Positions 1-7,551 of a stretch of 64,000 nucleotides of DNA are shown one piece after another; within the stretch, counting starts at the first letter, position 1; each line of letters begins with the position of its first letter. A model generated the notes under the pieces. It was not told the DNA's origin. It ran no database searches and was given only the letters and a program-made list of their open reading frames with translations. The stretch spans positions 5,529,001 through 5,593,000 of the forward strand of contig NZ_CP114905.1 in the NCBI RefSeq assembly GCF_027497195.1, in the 5' to 3' direction. Both the position numbers and the translations under genes were made by a program. This DNA is from Streptomyces sp. WMMC500. GTDB lineage: Bacteria; Actinomycetota; Actinomycetes; Streptomycetales; Streptomycetaceae.

Positions 1-1424
1 CGGCGTGGGCGACCGCGCCCGGCCTTCTCCCCGCATCGCTCGTGCCGGACCTGCCGCACTTGGCGGCACGGCTGGCGGCGGGCGAGCACCACTGGCCGCA
101 CCGCAGCCTGTACGAGCGGGTCCGGCAGGTACCCGGCGGATCCGGGATGCTCCTCACCCCCGGTGTGCCCCCGCAGCTCGTCGACGTTCGTCGCGCCGAG
201 TCCGTCGCGGAACTCGGTCAGGGCGCCGAGCGGTTCGGCCGCGCGCTCACTGATGCCGTGGGGTACCGGGTCCGCGCGGCCGGCTCGGTGGTGGGGGCGG
301 ATCTGTCCGGCGGGCTCGACTCCTCCGCGGCCGTCGTCCTCGCCGCCGAGGTCGGCGACGTGCACGCGGTGACATACACCGACGGCTACACCAGCGCCGA
401 AGACGCCTCGTACGCCGCCCGCGTCGCCGAGCACACCGGCGTCACGCACACCATCGCTGCGGGCGGTCTGCCGCAGCTGCCCTTCGGCTTCGGCTCGGGG
501 CAGCCCACCGGTGGCGAGCCGGTGCTGGGGGCGGCCATGTACGCCATGGACAGCGCGTACCTTCAGCCGGTGCGGGGGCTGCCGCTGCACCTGACCGGGC
601 ACGGCGGGGACATCGTGCTGGACGCCTCCAGTGCTTGCTGGGTGCGGCTGGTGCAGGACGGCGGGTGGCGTGAGGCCCGCCGTCAGGTCGTGGCGTTCGC
701 CCGGCTGCGCAATACCGCCCCGGGCCCTTACTGGAAGGCACTCAAACAGGCCGCTGAACTGGGACGTGCCGGCTCGCTGGGACGTGCCGCCGACGCCCTG
801 GAACGCGGGCCCGTGACTGCGGATCCGGCTGTGGCGGGCTGGTCATGGTGTCGTCTGGGAGCCGGGGCGTCGTGGCTGACCGGGGAGGGCCGGCAGCAGG
901 TCGCCGTGCAGTTGCGGCAGGCCGCCGGTGAACGGCAGCCGGAGATGGCGGACGAATTCGAGCAGTGGAGCGCCCTGCGGTCGGTCGGCGCCTCCGCCCG
1001 TGGCTGGACCCCGTACGCCGAAGCCCTCGGTGTGACACTGGCGTACCCGTACCTGGACAACGAGGTAGTGCGGGCCGCGTTCGCCATCCCGGCGCTCGCC
1101 CGCCGCGGGGTGGTCACGTACAAGCCGCTGCTACGCGCCGCGTTACCGCAGTTGCCCCAGTGGCTGACCGAGCGGCGCTCGAAGGGCTCCTTCACCGCCC
1201 AGCGCATCGCCGGACTCGCCCGCCACCGGGAGCGCCTCGACGAGTTGATCGCGGCCAGTCCGTTCGTCGGCGCGGGGCTCATCGACCATGCGGCGGTGAG
1301 CGCGGCGCTCGCGCAGGCCGCCCGCGGTCAGAACGCCACGGTCATCGCCGACCTGCACCGGCTCCTCGTCACGTGCTGGTGGCTCTCCGGCGAGCAGGCT
1401 GGCCGGAAGGTGGCGGCATGCTGA
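1..1424 (+). CDS. Lasso peptide macrolactam synthetase (asparagine synthase-like), 5' truncated
   Basis: The reading frame is open from the window edge, so the N-terminus, including most of the class II glutaminase-like domain, is missing. The visible part holds the asparagine-synthetase PP-loop SGGLDSS at about nt 306-326, which binds ATP, followed by a typical synthetase C-terminal domain. In lasso-peptide pathways this protein (C, McjC-like) adenylates a side-chain carboxylate of the core peptide and closes the macrolactam ring. The assignment rests on the order C-B1-B2-(D) seen here. The stop codon overlaps the start of the next gene in ATGCTGA, which implies translational coupling. A generic asparagine synthetase is the alternative, but the PqqD-like and B2 neighbours argue against it. 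Confidence 0.85.
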   Translation, partial: AWATAPGLLPASLVPDLPHLAARLAAGEHHWPHRSLYERVRQVPGGSGMLLTPGVPPQLVDVRRAESVAELGQGAERFGRALTDAVGYRVRAAGSVVGADLSGGLDSSAAVVLAAEVGDVHAVTYTDGYTSAEDASYAARVAEHTGVTHTIAAGGLPQLPFGFGSGQPTGGEPVLGAAMYAMDSAYLQPVRGLPLHLTGHGGDIVLDASSACWVRLVQDGGWREARRQVVAFARLRNTAPGPYWKALKQAAELGRAGSLGRAADALERGPVTADPAVAGWSWCRLGAGASWLTGEGRQQVAVQLRQAAGERQPEMADEFEQWSALRSVGASARGWTPYAEALGVTLAYPYLDNEVVRAAFAIPALARRGVVTYKPLLRAALPQLPQWLTERRSKGSFTAQRIAGLARHRERLDELIAASPFVGAGLIDHAAVSAALAQAARGQNATVIADLHRLLVTCWWLSGEQAGRKVAAC

Positions 1425-1714
1425 CCCTCGCGTCACACGTCCATCACGCCACCGGCCCGGACGGTACGGCGGTGCTCGACACCCGGCGCGGCTCATGGCT
1501 CATGCTCGACCCGGACGCCTCGCAGGTCTGGCGCGCGATCACCGTTCGCGGCGGCACCGATGGGCTCGCGGACGAGATCGCCGTCCCCACCGGCCAGGAC
1601 CCGCAGGTCGTCGCCGAGCACATCACCACGTTCGTCGCCGAGCTGGTGGCCGCCGGGGTACTCGTCGACACCGCACAACCGGCCCCGCAGAAGAAAAGGA
1701 GGTGGTGGCGGTGA
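1418..1714 (+). CDS. Lasso peptide RRE/PqqD-like protein (B1)
   Basis: This 98-aa protein has the size and pattern of a PqqD-like RiPP recognition element. It opens with a short beta region (HHATGPDGTAVLDTRRGSW), continues with LMLDPDASQVWRAI, and then has a helical part with VVAEHITTFVAELVAAGVL. In lasso clusters the stand-alone RRE (B1) binds the leader peptide and delivers it to the B2 protease. The start overlaps the end of the cyclase gene, and the stop overlaps the GTG of the protease gene (GTGA), so the three are almost certainly one operon. The Lys/Arg/Trp-rich C-terminus (KKRRWWR) is partly dictated by the Shine-Dalgarno of the next gene. Confidence 0.85.
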   Translation: MLTLASHVHHATGPDGTAVLDTRRGSWLMLDPDASQVWRAITVRGGTDGLADEIAVPTGQDPQVVAEHITTFVAELVAAGVLVDTAQPAPQKKRRWWR

Positions 1715-2127
1715 CGGTCATGGTCCCCGGCGCCCGGCCCACCACGACCCGATACGACCGCATCGTCGCAGCCGCGGCCCTCGCGCTCTCTCTGGCGCTG
1801 GGCCGGCTGCCGCTGCGCCGGCAGATCGCCGCCGTACGTCTGCTGCGCGGCCTGCCCCACGCGGGCCTGGCCCGCCTCGAAGCCCTGAACGCCGCGGTCC
1901 TCGCGGTGGCCCCGGTGTGGTGGCGGGGCCGTATCGCCTGCATGGAGGTCAGCCGCGCCACGGTTATCGCTGCCGCGCTGACCGGCCGTCAGGCGCACTG
2001 GGTGCTTGGCGCTCGGTTCCTGCCCGACGGTGCGCACGCCTGGGCCGAAGTCCCCGAAGGCGCGGTCGGCCGGGACACGGGCGACGCCGTCGACCGGCCC
2101 TGGATGCCCGCCCTCACCGTGCCGTAG
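1711..2127 (+). CDS. Lasso peptide B2 leader protease (transglutaminase-like)
   Basis: The 138-aa product matches the stand-alone B2 cysteine protease of actinobacterial lasso clusters. It has hydrophobic N-terminal helices (AAALALSLALGRLPLRR), then the catalytic-type Cys77 in RIACMEVS and His109 in DGAHAWAEV, with acidic residues following. B2 removes the leader peptide so that the cyclase can close the ring. The start is GTG at 1711 because a strong AAAGGAGG lies 8 nt upstream, inside the end of the B1 gene. An internal ATG at 1720 is a less likely start. The Cys-His-Asp family is usually about 130-150 aa, so this looks complete. Confidence 0.85.
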   Translation: MTVMVPGARPTTTRYDRIVAAAALALSLALGRLPLRRQIAAVRLLRGLPHAGLARLEALNAAVLAVAPVWWRGRIACMEVSRATVIAAALTGRQAHWVLGARFLPDGAHAWAEVPEGAVGRDTGDAVDRPWMPALTVP

Positions 2128-2304
2128 TAGGCGTCACCGCGGCCGTGGCCCGGTGTGACTGAGGATTCCAGTCCGCAGGTTGACAGTTCAGGCGGCTGAA
2201 CCCACTGCCCTGGCTGCGCGAAGGTGCTGTGACCTGCACAGACCACGTGGGTACCGTACTGTCGTGGCCCGCGGCGGTGCCGAACCACGCCGGAGCCAAT
2301 CCGC

Positions 2305-2310
2305 TACGAT
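2305..2310 (+). promoter_or_regulatory. -10 element TACGAT of a leaderless promoter
   Basis: TACGAT fits the actinobacterial -10 TANNNT and ends 6 nt before the ATG at 2317. That places the transcription start at or next to the start codon, so the HNH-like gene was probably expressed separately from the lasso operon and as a leaderless message. No convincing -35 was seen. Confidence 0.4.
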
Positions 2311-2316
2311 CTGCTG

Positions 2317-3009
2317 ATGCCCTGTGTCTTCTGCGGCGGTTCTCCCGTCACCAAGGAACACGTTTTCCCTCAGTGGCTGAACCAGTATCTTCCGCCAGGG
2401 CCACAACGGACCGAACAGGCCCGCTACGGGGCGGGCGCCTTCGACGTGACCAGGCAGAGCGTGGGCCTGGACTTCACGGTCAGGAAGGTGTGTGCCCCGT
2501 GCAACAGCGGCTGGATGTCGGAGCTTGAAGGCTCCTCTAAGGAGGCTCTCGAACCACGGATCATCCGGCAGGACCTCGATCTCATATCCCTCCGGCAACA
2601 ACGCAAGATCGCGCTCTGGGCCACAAAGACAGCGATGATGGCCGACCAGGTTCAACTGGAGCCCCTCCTGCCGTCCCATCAGCTCCGGAGAATGCGGACT
2701 CACCAAGCGATTCCTGGTGGAACGCGCGTCTGGCTCGGGTCCTGCCCCGAACGCAACCCCACCGTCACCAGTCAGACCGTGAGGATTGACCTCTCAGGCG
2801 TATCCCGCGAACGTCGTGATACAGCACGCACCTGAGTTCCGCGCCTCCGTCGCCCGGATCTGGCCCCCCGTTCCAGCGATCTACCTTTTCCGCCACCTGT
2901 CCAGCCACGAGACGGCGAAGCCTTCGAATTACTCGCCGACGCGTTTCGCGAGAGTCTCTACCTCCACACACCCGAGCAGGCGGCCGAGCATGGGCTCAAG
3001 GAATCCTAA
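2317..3009 (+). pseudogene. HNH-nuclease-like zinc protein, frameshifted
   Basis: The first frame gives a Cys-rich N-terminus, CVFCGG then KEHVFPQWL, followed by CAPCNSGWMSELE. This is a CxxC...H...CxxCN layout like that of HNH-type zinc proteins. It hits a stop at 2833-2835. Coding-like sequence continues, first in frame +2 (nt ~2786-2880, ending ARIWPP) and then back in the first frame (nt ~2880-3009: FELLADAFRESLYLHTPEQA, stop TAA 3007). The switch back coincides with a C6 run near 2873. Two compensating indels would restore one protein of about 230 aa. Either the gene decayed or the sequence has errors here. It separates the lasso B2 gene from its exporter. A role in the lasso pathway is not indicated. 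Confidence 0.5.
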
Positions 3010-3182
3010 GATCGAACTGCACAGCCGCGCCCTGGGTCAGGGAGCCTCCCGCCCAGACGAACCACCCGAACGAGTGAAAAGCAAACTGTGAGGGCTGACG
3101 GCTGGCCGGGTGACCGGGGGCGATTCGGAACACCCCGAACAATTCCGTTGCCCGGCTTGATACGTGGCCCCTTGATGGGGGC

Positions 3183-5072
3183 GTGAATTCTTTCGCATCT
3201 ATACCACCGGCCGCCGGCGCGGGCCAGCCGCCCGTGATGCGCTTGGCCTCCGATCGTCACCTGAAGGCGAGCGTCACCCTGTCCACGTGGGCGATAGCGC
3301 GCCGCCTGCCCCGTACCCTCGCCGCGGCGGCGCGCCTCGCATGGCGCACCGACCGCCGCGCCGCCCTGGCGCTGCTCGGCTGCCAGATCGGTGCCGCCGC
3401 CCTGACTGCGACCGCCCTCGCAGCCACCACCCGCGTGCTGGCCGCGGTGTTCACCGGCGACGACATCGCCGCCGGGCTGCGCGAGAACCTGACCGCCGTG
3501 CTGGTCCTCGCCCTTGCCGGCTGCGGCCGCTATCTCCTCGACGGGGGCGCCCGCGCCGCCGCGGCCCAGCTCGCCCCTGCAGCCGTACGCGAAGCCGACC
3601 TCCAGGTCATCACCGCAGCGACGGGTGCCGAGTTGGTCGCGTACGAGGACCCCGACTTCGAGGACGCTCTCGCCGCCGCCTCGGACGGAGCGGAGATGAC
3701 CGGCGCCCTCATCGTCGACTCCCAGGTGCTGACCTCCGCCGCAGCCCAACTGGCCGCCGCCGCCACGGTTGTCACCTTCTTGCACCCGGTGCTCCTGCCG
3801 CTGCTGGTCCTGGCCGTCGTCCCGTGCGCCTGGGGCGCCGTACGGGGTGCACGGATCGAACACGCCGCGCACCATCGCAACCTGGGGGACTCCCGTCTGC
3901 GCAGCGTGTTCCGCTCCTACACCACCGAGCGGAAAACCGCCGACGAGGTCCGCGCCGGCACCATGGCCGGCTTCCTGACCCGGCAGTACCGCATCGTCTC
4001 CGGACGCCTGGAGGCCGAACAGCTCGCGGCCACCCGGCAGGCCCTGGTCGCGCAGGGCATCGGTGACGCTCTCACGGCCGCCGGAATGCTCGCGACCTGG
4101 GGGGCGCTCGTGCTCCTGGTGACGGCCGGCCGCATGGAACTCGCAGCCGCGGGAACCGCCGCCCTGGCGGTGCGGGCCTCCGGCGCGGCCCTCACTACCA
4201 CGGTCAGGGCCGGGGCCCGGCTGTTCCGCACGTCGCTGTCCTTGGACGACTGGACGCGGTTTTTGACCGTGGCCCAGGCGTGGACCGCCCGACGAGGCAG
4301 CACCGCCGTCGCCGACGACGGCCCGAACGTGATCACCGCCCACGGCGTTTCCTTCACCTACCCCGGCGCCACCCGGCCGGCCCTCGACGGCATCGACCTG
4401 GACCTCAAGCGCGGCGAAGTCATCGCCCTCGTGGGCGAGAACGGCGCCGGCAAGAGCACCCTCGCCCGCATCCTCACCGGCCTGTTCCTCCCCACCACCG
4501 GCACCGTGCGCTGGGACGGCCTGGACCTGGCAGACGCCGAACCCGCTGCTGTGCTGTCCAAGGTCGCGCTCGTCCCGCAGGACTACACCCGCTGGCCCCT
4601 GGCCGCCCGGGAGAACATCACCCTCGGCCAGCCCCGCCCCGACGGCGACGCCGCCGTGCACGCCGCCGCCGAAGCCGCCGGCGCCGACACCGTCATCGCC
4701 GACCTGCCGAACGGCCTGAACACGTCCCTGGCGCGCTCCTGGTGGGGAGGACACGACCTCTCCGGCGGACAGTGGCAGCGCATCGCCGTCGCCCGAGCCT
4801 TCCACCGCAACGCACCCGTCCTGGTGATGGACGAACCGACTGCCGCGCTCGACGCGCGCGCAGAGCACCGCATCTACACCCGGCTCAAGGCGCTGGCCGC
4901 CGGCCGGACCACTGTGTTCATTACCCACCGGCTTGCCAACGTGCGTCTCGCCGACCGCATCATCGTCCTCGACCACGGCCGCATCGCCGAGACGGGCACT
5001 TTCGACGAACTCGTAAGCCAGGGAGGCACGTCGATCTTCTTCGAGCTGCTCAAGCTCCAGGAAGATCGATGA
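3183..5072 (+). CDS. ABC transporter, lasso peptide exporter (D)
   Basis: This 629-aa half-transporter has an N-terminal membrane domain (about residues 35-340) and an ATPase domain. Walker A is GENGAGKST with Lys424. The signature LSGGQ lies near residue 527 and Walker B is VLVMDEPTAALD near 550, with the H-loop ITHR after it. This exporter class (McjD/LarD-like) commonly closes lasso clusters and exports or gives immunity to the product. That role is inferred from position, about 1 kb after the B2 gene. The start chosen is GTG 3183. ATG 3237 is an alternative, and no clear Shine-Dalgarno decides between them. Confidence 0.85.
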   Translation: MNSFASIPPAAGAGQPPVMRLASDRHLKASVTLSTWAIARRLPRTLAAAARLAWRTDRRAALALLGCQIGAAALTATALAATTRVLAAVFTGDDIAAGLRENLTAVLVLALAGCGRYLLDGGARAAAAQLAPAAVREADLQVITAATGAELVAYEDPDFEDALAAASDGAEMTGALIVDSQVLTSAAAQLAAAATVVTFLHPVLLPLLVLAVVPCAWGAVRGARIEHAAHHRNLGDSRLRSVFRSYTTERKTADEVRAGTMAGFLTRQYRIVSGRLEAEQLAATRQALVAQGIGDALTAAGMLATWGALVLLVTAGRMELAAAGTAALAVRASGAALTTTVRAGARLFRTSLSLDDWTRFLTVAQAWTARRGSTAVADDGPNVITAHGVSFTYPGATRPALDGIDLDLKRGEVIALVGENGAGKSTLARILTGLFLPTTGTVRWDGLDLADAEPAAVLSKVALVPQDYTRWPLAARENITLGQPRPDGDAAVHAAAEAAGADTVIADLPNGLNTSLARSWWGGHDLSGGQWQRIAVARAFHRNAPVLVMDEPTAALDARAEHRIYTRLKALAAGRTTVFITHRLANVRLADRIIVLDHGRIAETGTFDELVSQGGTSIFFELLKLQEDR

Positions 5073-5251
5073 CCCCGCACTCCGTTGCTCTCCAGCGAGT
5101 ACCGCTGGCACACCGGCCCGGCGCACCCTGGCCGGCCACCAGGAGCAGTGCGCCGTACGCGACTTCCGTAAACGCCTCGCTACGACCCTGACCGATCCGG
5201 TCTGGACGAGATTGGTCAGTTACGAAGGCTTCCCGTCGCGGCTCAACGAGA
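5069..5251 (+). other. Post-exporter segment with possible coding remnant
   Basis: An ATG at 5069 overlaps the exporter stop (ATGA) and opens a 40-codon frame ending at 5191 that resembles nothing known to me. A neighbouring frame reads more like real protein (AVRDFRKRLATTL and then WTRLVSYEGFPSRLNEI) but has no proper start. This could be a decayed or frameshifted small gene behind the exporter, or chance. It runs into the end of the oppositely oriented ATPase gene. Confidence 0.2.
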
Positions 5252-5857
5252 TCACGCTCCCCCGCTGGGTTTGGGCAGGCGCAGGTTGGCGCAGAGGAAG
5301 TCCAGCCGGGCGGCGGCGGAGTCGGGGGGAACGAACACCGGTTCGTAGCCGGCGTCGTAGTAGCCCTGCACGATCAGCTCGTGGACACGGCGGATCTCGC
5401 GGTCCTTGGCCCAGACGATGTCGTCGGGATCCTCGAAGGTGTCGAGCGGGTCGAGCACGAAGACCGCGTCGTATCGGTAGCGTCGCGTGGCGTCTTCCAA
5501 CTGCGGGGTCGGCCGCAACCCGAAGAACCCCTCCCAGCCGTAGCCGTCCGGGATTCCCCGGTTGTAGAAGCGAATCCCGTGTTCGTGCGCGGTGTACTCG
5601 GCGATGAAGGCGTCGAGGACTTCCAGGGAGTAGGCCCGGCGGTCCTCTTTGAGCAGGTGACGGCCGAGCTTTTCCCGGTGCCTGCGGTAGATCTCCCGAC
5701 CGGGTTCTTCGGTCATGCAGGGGACTCCGGCGACGTGGACCGCCTCAAGAAGGTCGTCCTTGCCGGACGACGGGCCGCCGGTGATGACGTAGCGGCGTGG
5801 CTGGCCGCTAGCCGCCGCGCGGAGGGCGGCGGCGAGGGCCGGGTTGGTGGTGGTCAA
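5252..5857 (-). CDS. AAA-type ATP-binding protein with altered Walker A
   Basis: A 201-aa protein of a P-loop family seen in actinomycetes. The conserved body includes EEPGREIYRRHR, YSLEVLDAFIAEY, FYNRGIPDGYGWEGFFGL and the Walker B-like YDAVFVLDPLDTFEDPDDI. The P-loop reads GGPSSGKDD (residues 27-35). Asp34 stands where Ser/Thr normally ligates Mg2+, so ATP hydrolysis may be impaired or metal binding changed. The start is TTG 5857, which overlaps the stop of the upstream gene as TTGA, so translation is probably coupled. Function is unknown. The upstream partner suggests the two act together. Confidence 0.7.
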   Translation of the reverse strand: MTTTNPALAAALRAAASGQPRRYVITGGPSSGKDDLLEAVHVAGVPCMTEEPGREIYRRHREKLGRHLLKEDRRAYSLEVLDAFIAEYTAHEHGIRFYNRGIPDGYGWEGFFGLRPTPQLEDATRRYRYDAVFVLDPLDTFEDPDDIVWAKDREIRRVHELIVQGYYDAGYEPVFVPPDSAAARLDFLCANLRLPKPSGGA

Positions 5858-6762
5858 GGCTGTAGTCCGTTCTCTTCGTCGGGGGTGGCTTCGGACGGCT
5901 CGGGGCGGGTGAGGAGCCCGTCGAACCAGGCGTCTGCCAGCGCGGTCTCGCTGTGCAGGACGGCGACGAACTGTTCGCGGCCCCCTCCGCTGGCGGCGGC
6001 CTCGGTCAGCCGGGACTCCTGTGCCTCGGTCAGGGCAGGGGTCCAACCGGCCAGCGCGACCAGTTCGTCCACGGAGGACTCCGGACCTGGGGCGAACGCG
6101 GTGCTGTAGCTGATCGCTTCGGCGCGGGCCGCGGCCCACCGCCACGCGGCGGTCGTCGTCGTGTGCAAGAGGGTCGCCCGGTCGGCCCGGAGACTGATCA
6201 GCCGCTCGACGGCGAGCAGTTCGGCGCGGGCAGCGTAGATCGCCGACCAGAGTCTGCTGAGTTGCTCCTCCTGCTCTGCCACTTCCCAGGCGAACGGGTC
6301 GGCCTGCACCGGCTGCCGCCCGGCGGTGGGGGCGAGTCGGGGCGCGATCATCGGGGAACGGACGAACCGGTCGGCGTCGGCCAGCAACTCCCAGGCGATC
6401 TTCTCGATCAGTTTGGGCTCGACGCGCTTGCGGAAGTGGTGGACCTCGTGCCCGGCCTCCTTTGCCGCCAGTTCGCGGCGAACGGTCAGGCTCTGGCCCG
6501 GTTCGGCCGGGGGTAGCGCGAACAGTGCCCGTGCCGCCGCGGCGTAGCGGGCGTCGGGGAACCGCGCGAGCAGGCCGCGCAGGGCCCCGTCGAGGGCCGT
6601 GGTGCGACTGGCCTCGTCGGCGGGGTCGACGGCCCTGGCGACGATCCCGCGCAGGCCGAGCAGAGTCGCGTCCACGGTGGCGGGGGTGACCGGCAACCCG
6701 CGCCGCAGCAGTCGCCCGACCGCGGTGACCACCTCGTTCTCCGCTGGGCTTTTTCTGGGCAT
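5854..6762 (-). CDS. Hypothetical protein coupled to the P-loop ATPase
   Basis: I do not recognise a named domain in this 302-aa soluble, helix-rich protein. Notable parts are a basic N-terminus (MPRKSPAENE), a conserved-looking core SLTVRRELAAKEAGHEVHHFRKRVEPKLIE (given here only as a landmark, nt ~6400-6490), and an Ala-rich C-terminal half. It overlaps the ATPase gene by four bases (TTGA) and is surely co-transcribed. The ATG at 6762 sits inside one arm of an 18-bp inverted repeat, so its translation or transcription may be regulated by that structure. No membrane segment or signal peptide is visible. Confidence 0.6.
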   Translation of the reverse strand: MPRKSPAENEVVTAVGRLLRRGLPVTPATVDATLLGLRGIVARAVDPADEASRTTALDGALRGLLARFPDARYAAAARALFALPPAEPGQSLTVRRELAAKEAGHEVHHFRKRVEPKLIEKIAWELLADADRFVRSPMIAPRLAPTAGRQPVQADPFAWEVAEQEEQLSRLWSAIYAARAELLAVERLISLRADRATLLHTTTTAAWRWAAARAEAISYSTAFAPGPESSVDELVALAGWTPALTEAQESRLTEAAASGGGREQFVAVLHSETALADAWFDGLLTRPEPSEATPDEENGLQP

Positions 6763-6797
6763 GTACCGAGTGAAGCATGATGCCCAGAAAAAGCCCA
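6745..6797. repeat. Perfect 18-bp inverted repeat over a start codon
   Basis: Left arm 6745-6762 (TGGGCTTTTTCTGGGCAT) and right arm 6780-6797 are exact reverse complements, separated by 17 nt. The left arm contains the start codon of the leftward gene. In that gene's mRNA the AUG would be paired in a stable hairpin. As DNA it is a large dyad between a leftward and a rightward gene, so it could instead be an operator. Confidence 0.8.
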
Positions 6798-6874
6798 ATA
6801 CCGGCGCCGGTGGCGGAGGGGGTGGTTCGGTCGTAGCGTCGGATGGGGGACTACGGCATCGGAGGAGTACGAAG

Positions 6875-7465
6875 ATGCTGGAGAACAAGGCGAGCAACAA
6901 GCGCTACGTCGTCGGAGCCGTCCTCGTGGTGATCGGCGCGGTGGCCGTGGTCTGGAGTCTCTGGTTGCCCTGGTACAACGGCCGGGACGGGCGGCACTAC
7001 GCGTTCGGGAGCATCTTCGACGGGATCTCGGAGACCCGGGCGCAGCTCTTCGGGTCGATCTTCTCGCCGATCGCGATCGGCGCGTTGCTGGCCCTCTACG
7101 GGGCGAGAACGCGCTCGCGCGGCTTCGTCATCCTGGCCGCGCTGCTGGTGCTGGCCGTCACCGGGCTGTGGATGTTCCGGCAGAACCAGGCGGTCGAGGC
7201 GGTCGGCGGTCTGGACGTCAACACCGACGGCACCGGTCTGGACGTCGGGAGTGCCCTCGTCGTCTTCGGGGCGGCGTTGATGCTGATCGGTGTGGGCGTC
7301 TGGGGCAGGCAGCGCCGCCGGCCCCTCACCCGCCCCGCGGAGGACGCCCCGTCCGAGCCCAACCTCCGTACGGTCTTCGCCAATGGCGGCTCGCGGAAGG
7401 ACGAGGAGGGTGCCACCCCGGATCACCCCTCCGACCGGCCCGAGGAGCCGCCCCGCGCCGCCTAG
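6875..7465 (+). CDS. Small integral membrane protein, hypothetical
   Basis: A 196-aa protein with four likely membrane segments: VVGAVLVVIGAVAVVWSLWL (about 11-30), a segment near 65-80 (IAIGALLALYGA), one near 88-105 (FVILAALLVLAVTGLWMF) and one near 128-148 (ALVVFGAALMLIGVGVW). A charged cytosolic tail of about 45 residues is rich in Arg, Pro, Glu and Asp. The start at 6875 has GGAGGAG 7-8 nt upstream. No enzyme motif is present. It is probably a plain membrane protein of unknown role, transcribed away from the ATPase pair. Confidence 0.65.
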   Translation: MLENKASNKRYVVGAVLVVIGAVAVVWSLWLPWYNGRDGRHYAFGSIFDGISETRAQLFGSIFSPIAIGALLALYGARTRSRGFVILAALLVLAVTGLWMFRQNQAVEAVGGLDVNTDGTGLDVGSALVVFGAALMLIGVGVWGRQRRRPLTRPAEDAPSEPNLRTVFANGGSRKDEEGATPDHPSDRPEEPPRAA

Positions 7466-7490
7466 GGAGCGGGTGGTTTCGGCGCGGTGT

Positions 7491-7537
7491 GTACGAGAAG
7501 ACCGCCGCCTCCTGGGAAGCGGCGGTCTTCCTCGTAC
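7491..7537. terminator. Bidirectional terminator hairpin
   Basis: Arms 7491-7508 and 7519-7537 pair as an 18-bp stem with one bulged base and a 10-nt loop. The hairpin lies between two convergent genes and would serve both. There is no long T tract, which is common in actinomycetes. Confidence 0.75.
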
Positions 7538-7551
7538 CGTTCGGTTGGGCT

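Noticed and set aside
3006..5126. Long open frame antisense to the ABC exporter gene
   Set aside because: It is the GC-rich shadow of the exporter: its composition (Gly/Arg/Val/Gln repeats) matches no protein family, and the plus-strand frame has complete ABC motifs.
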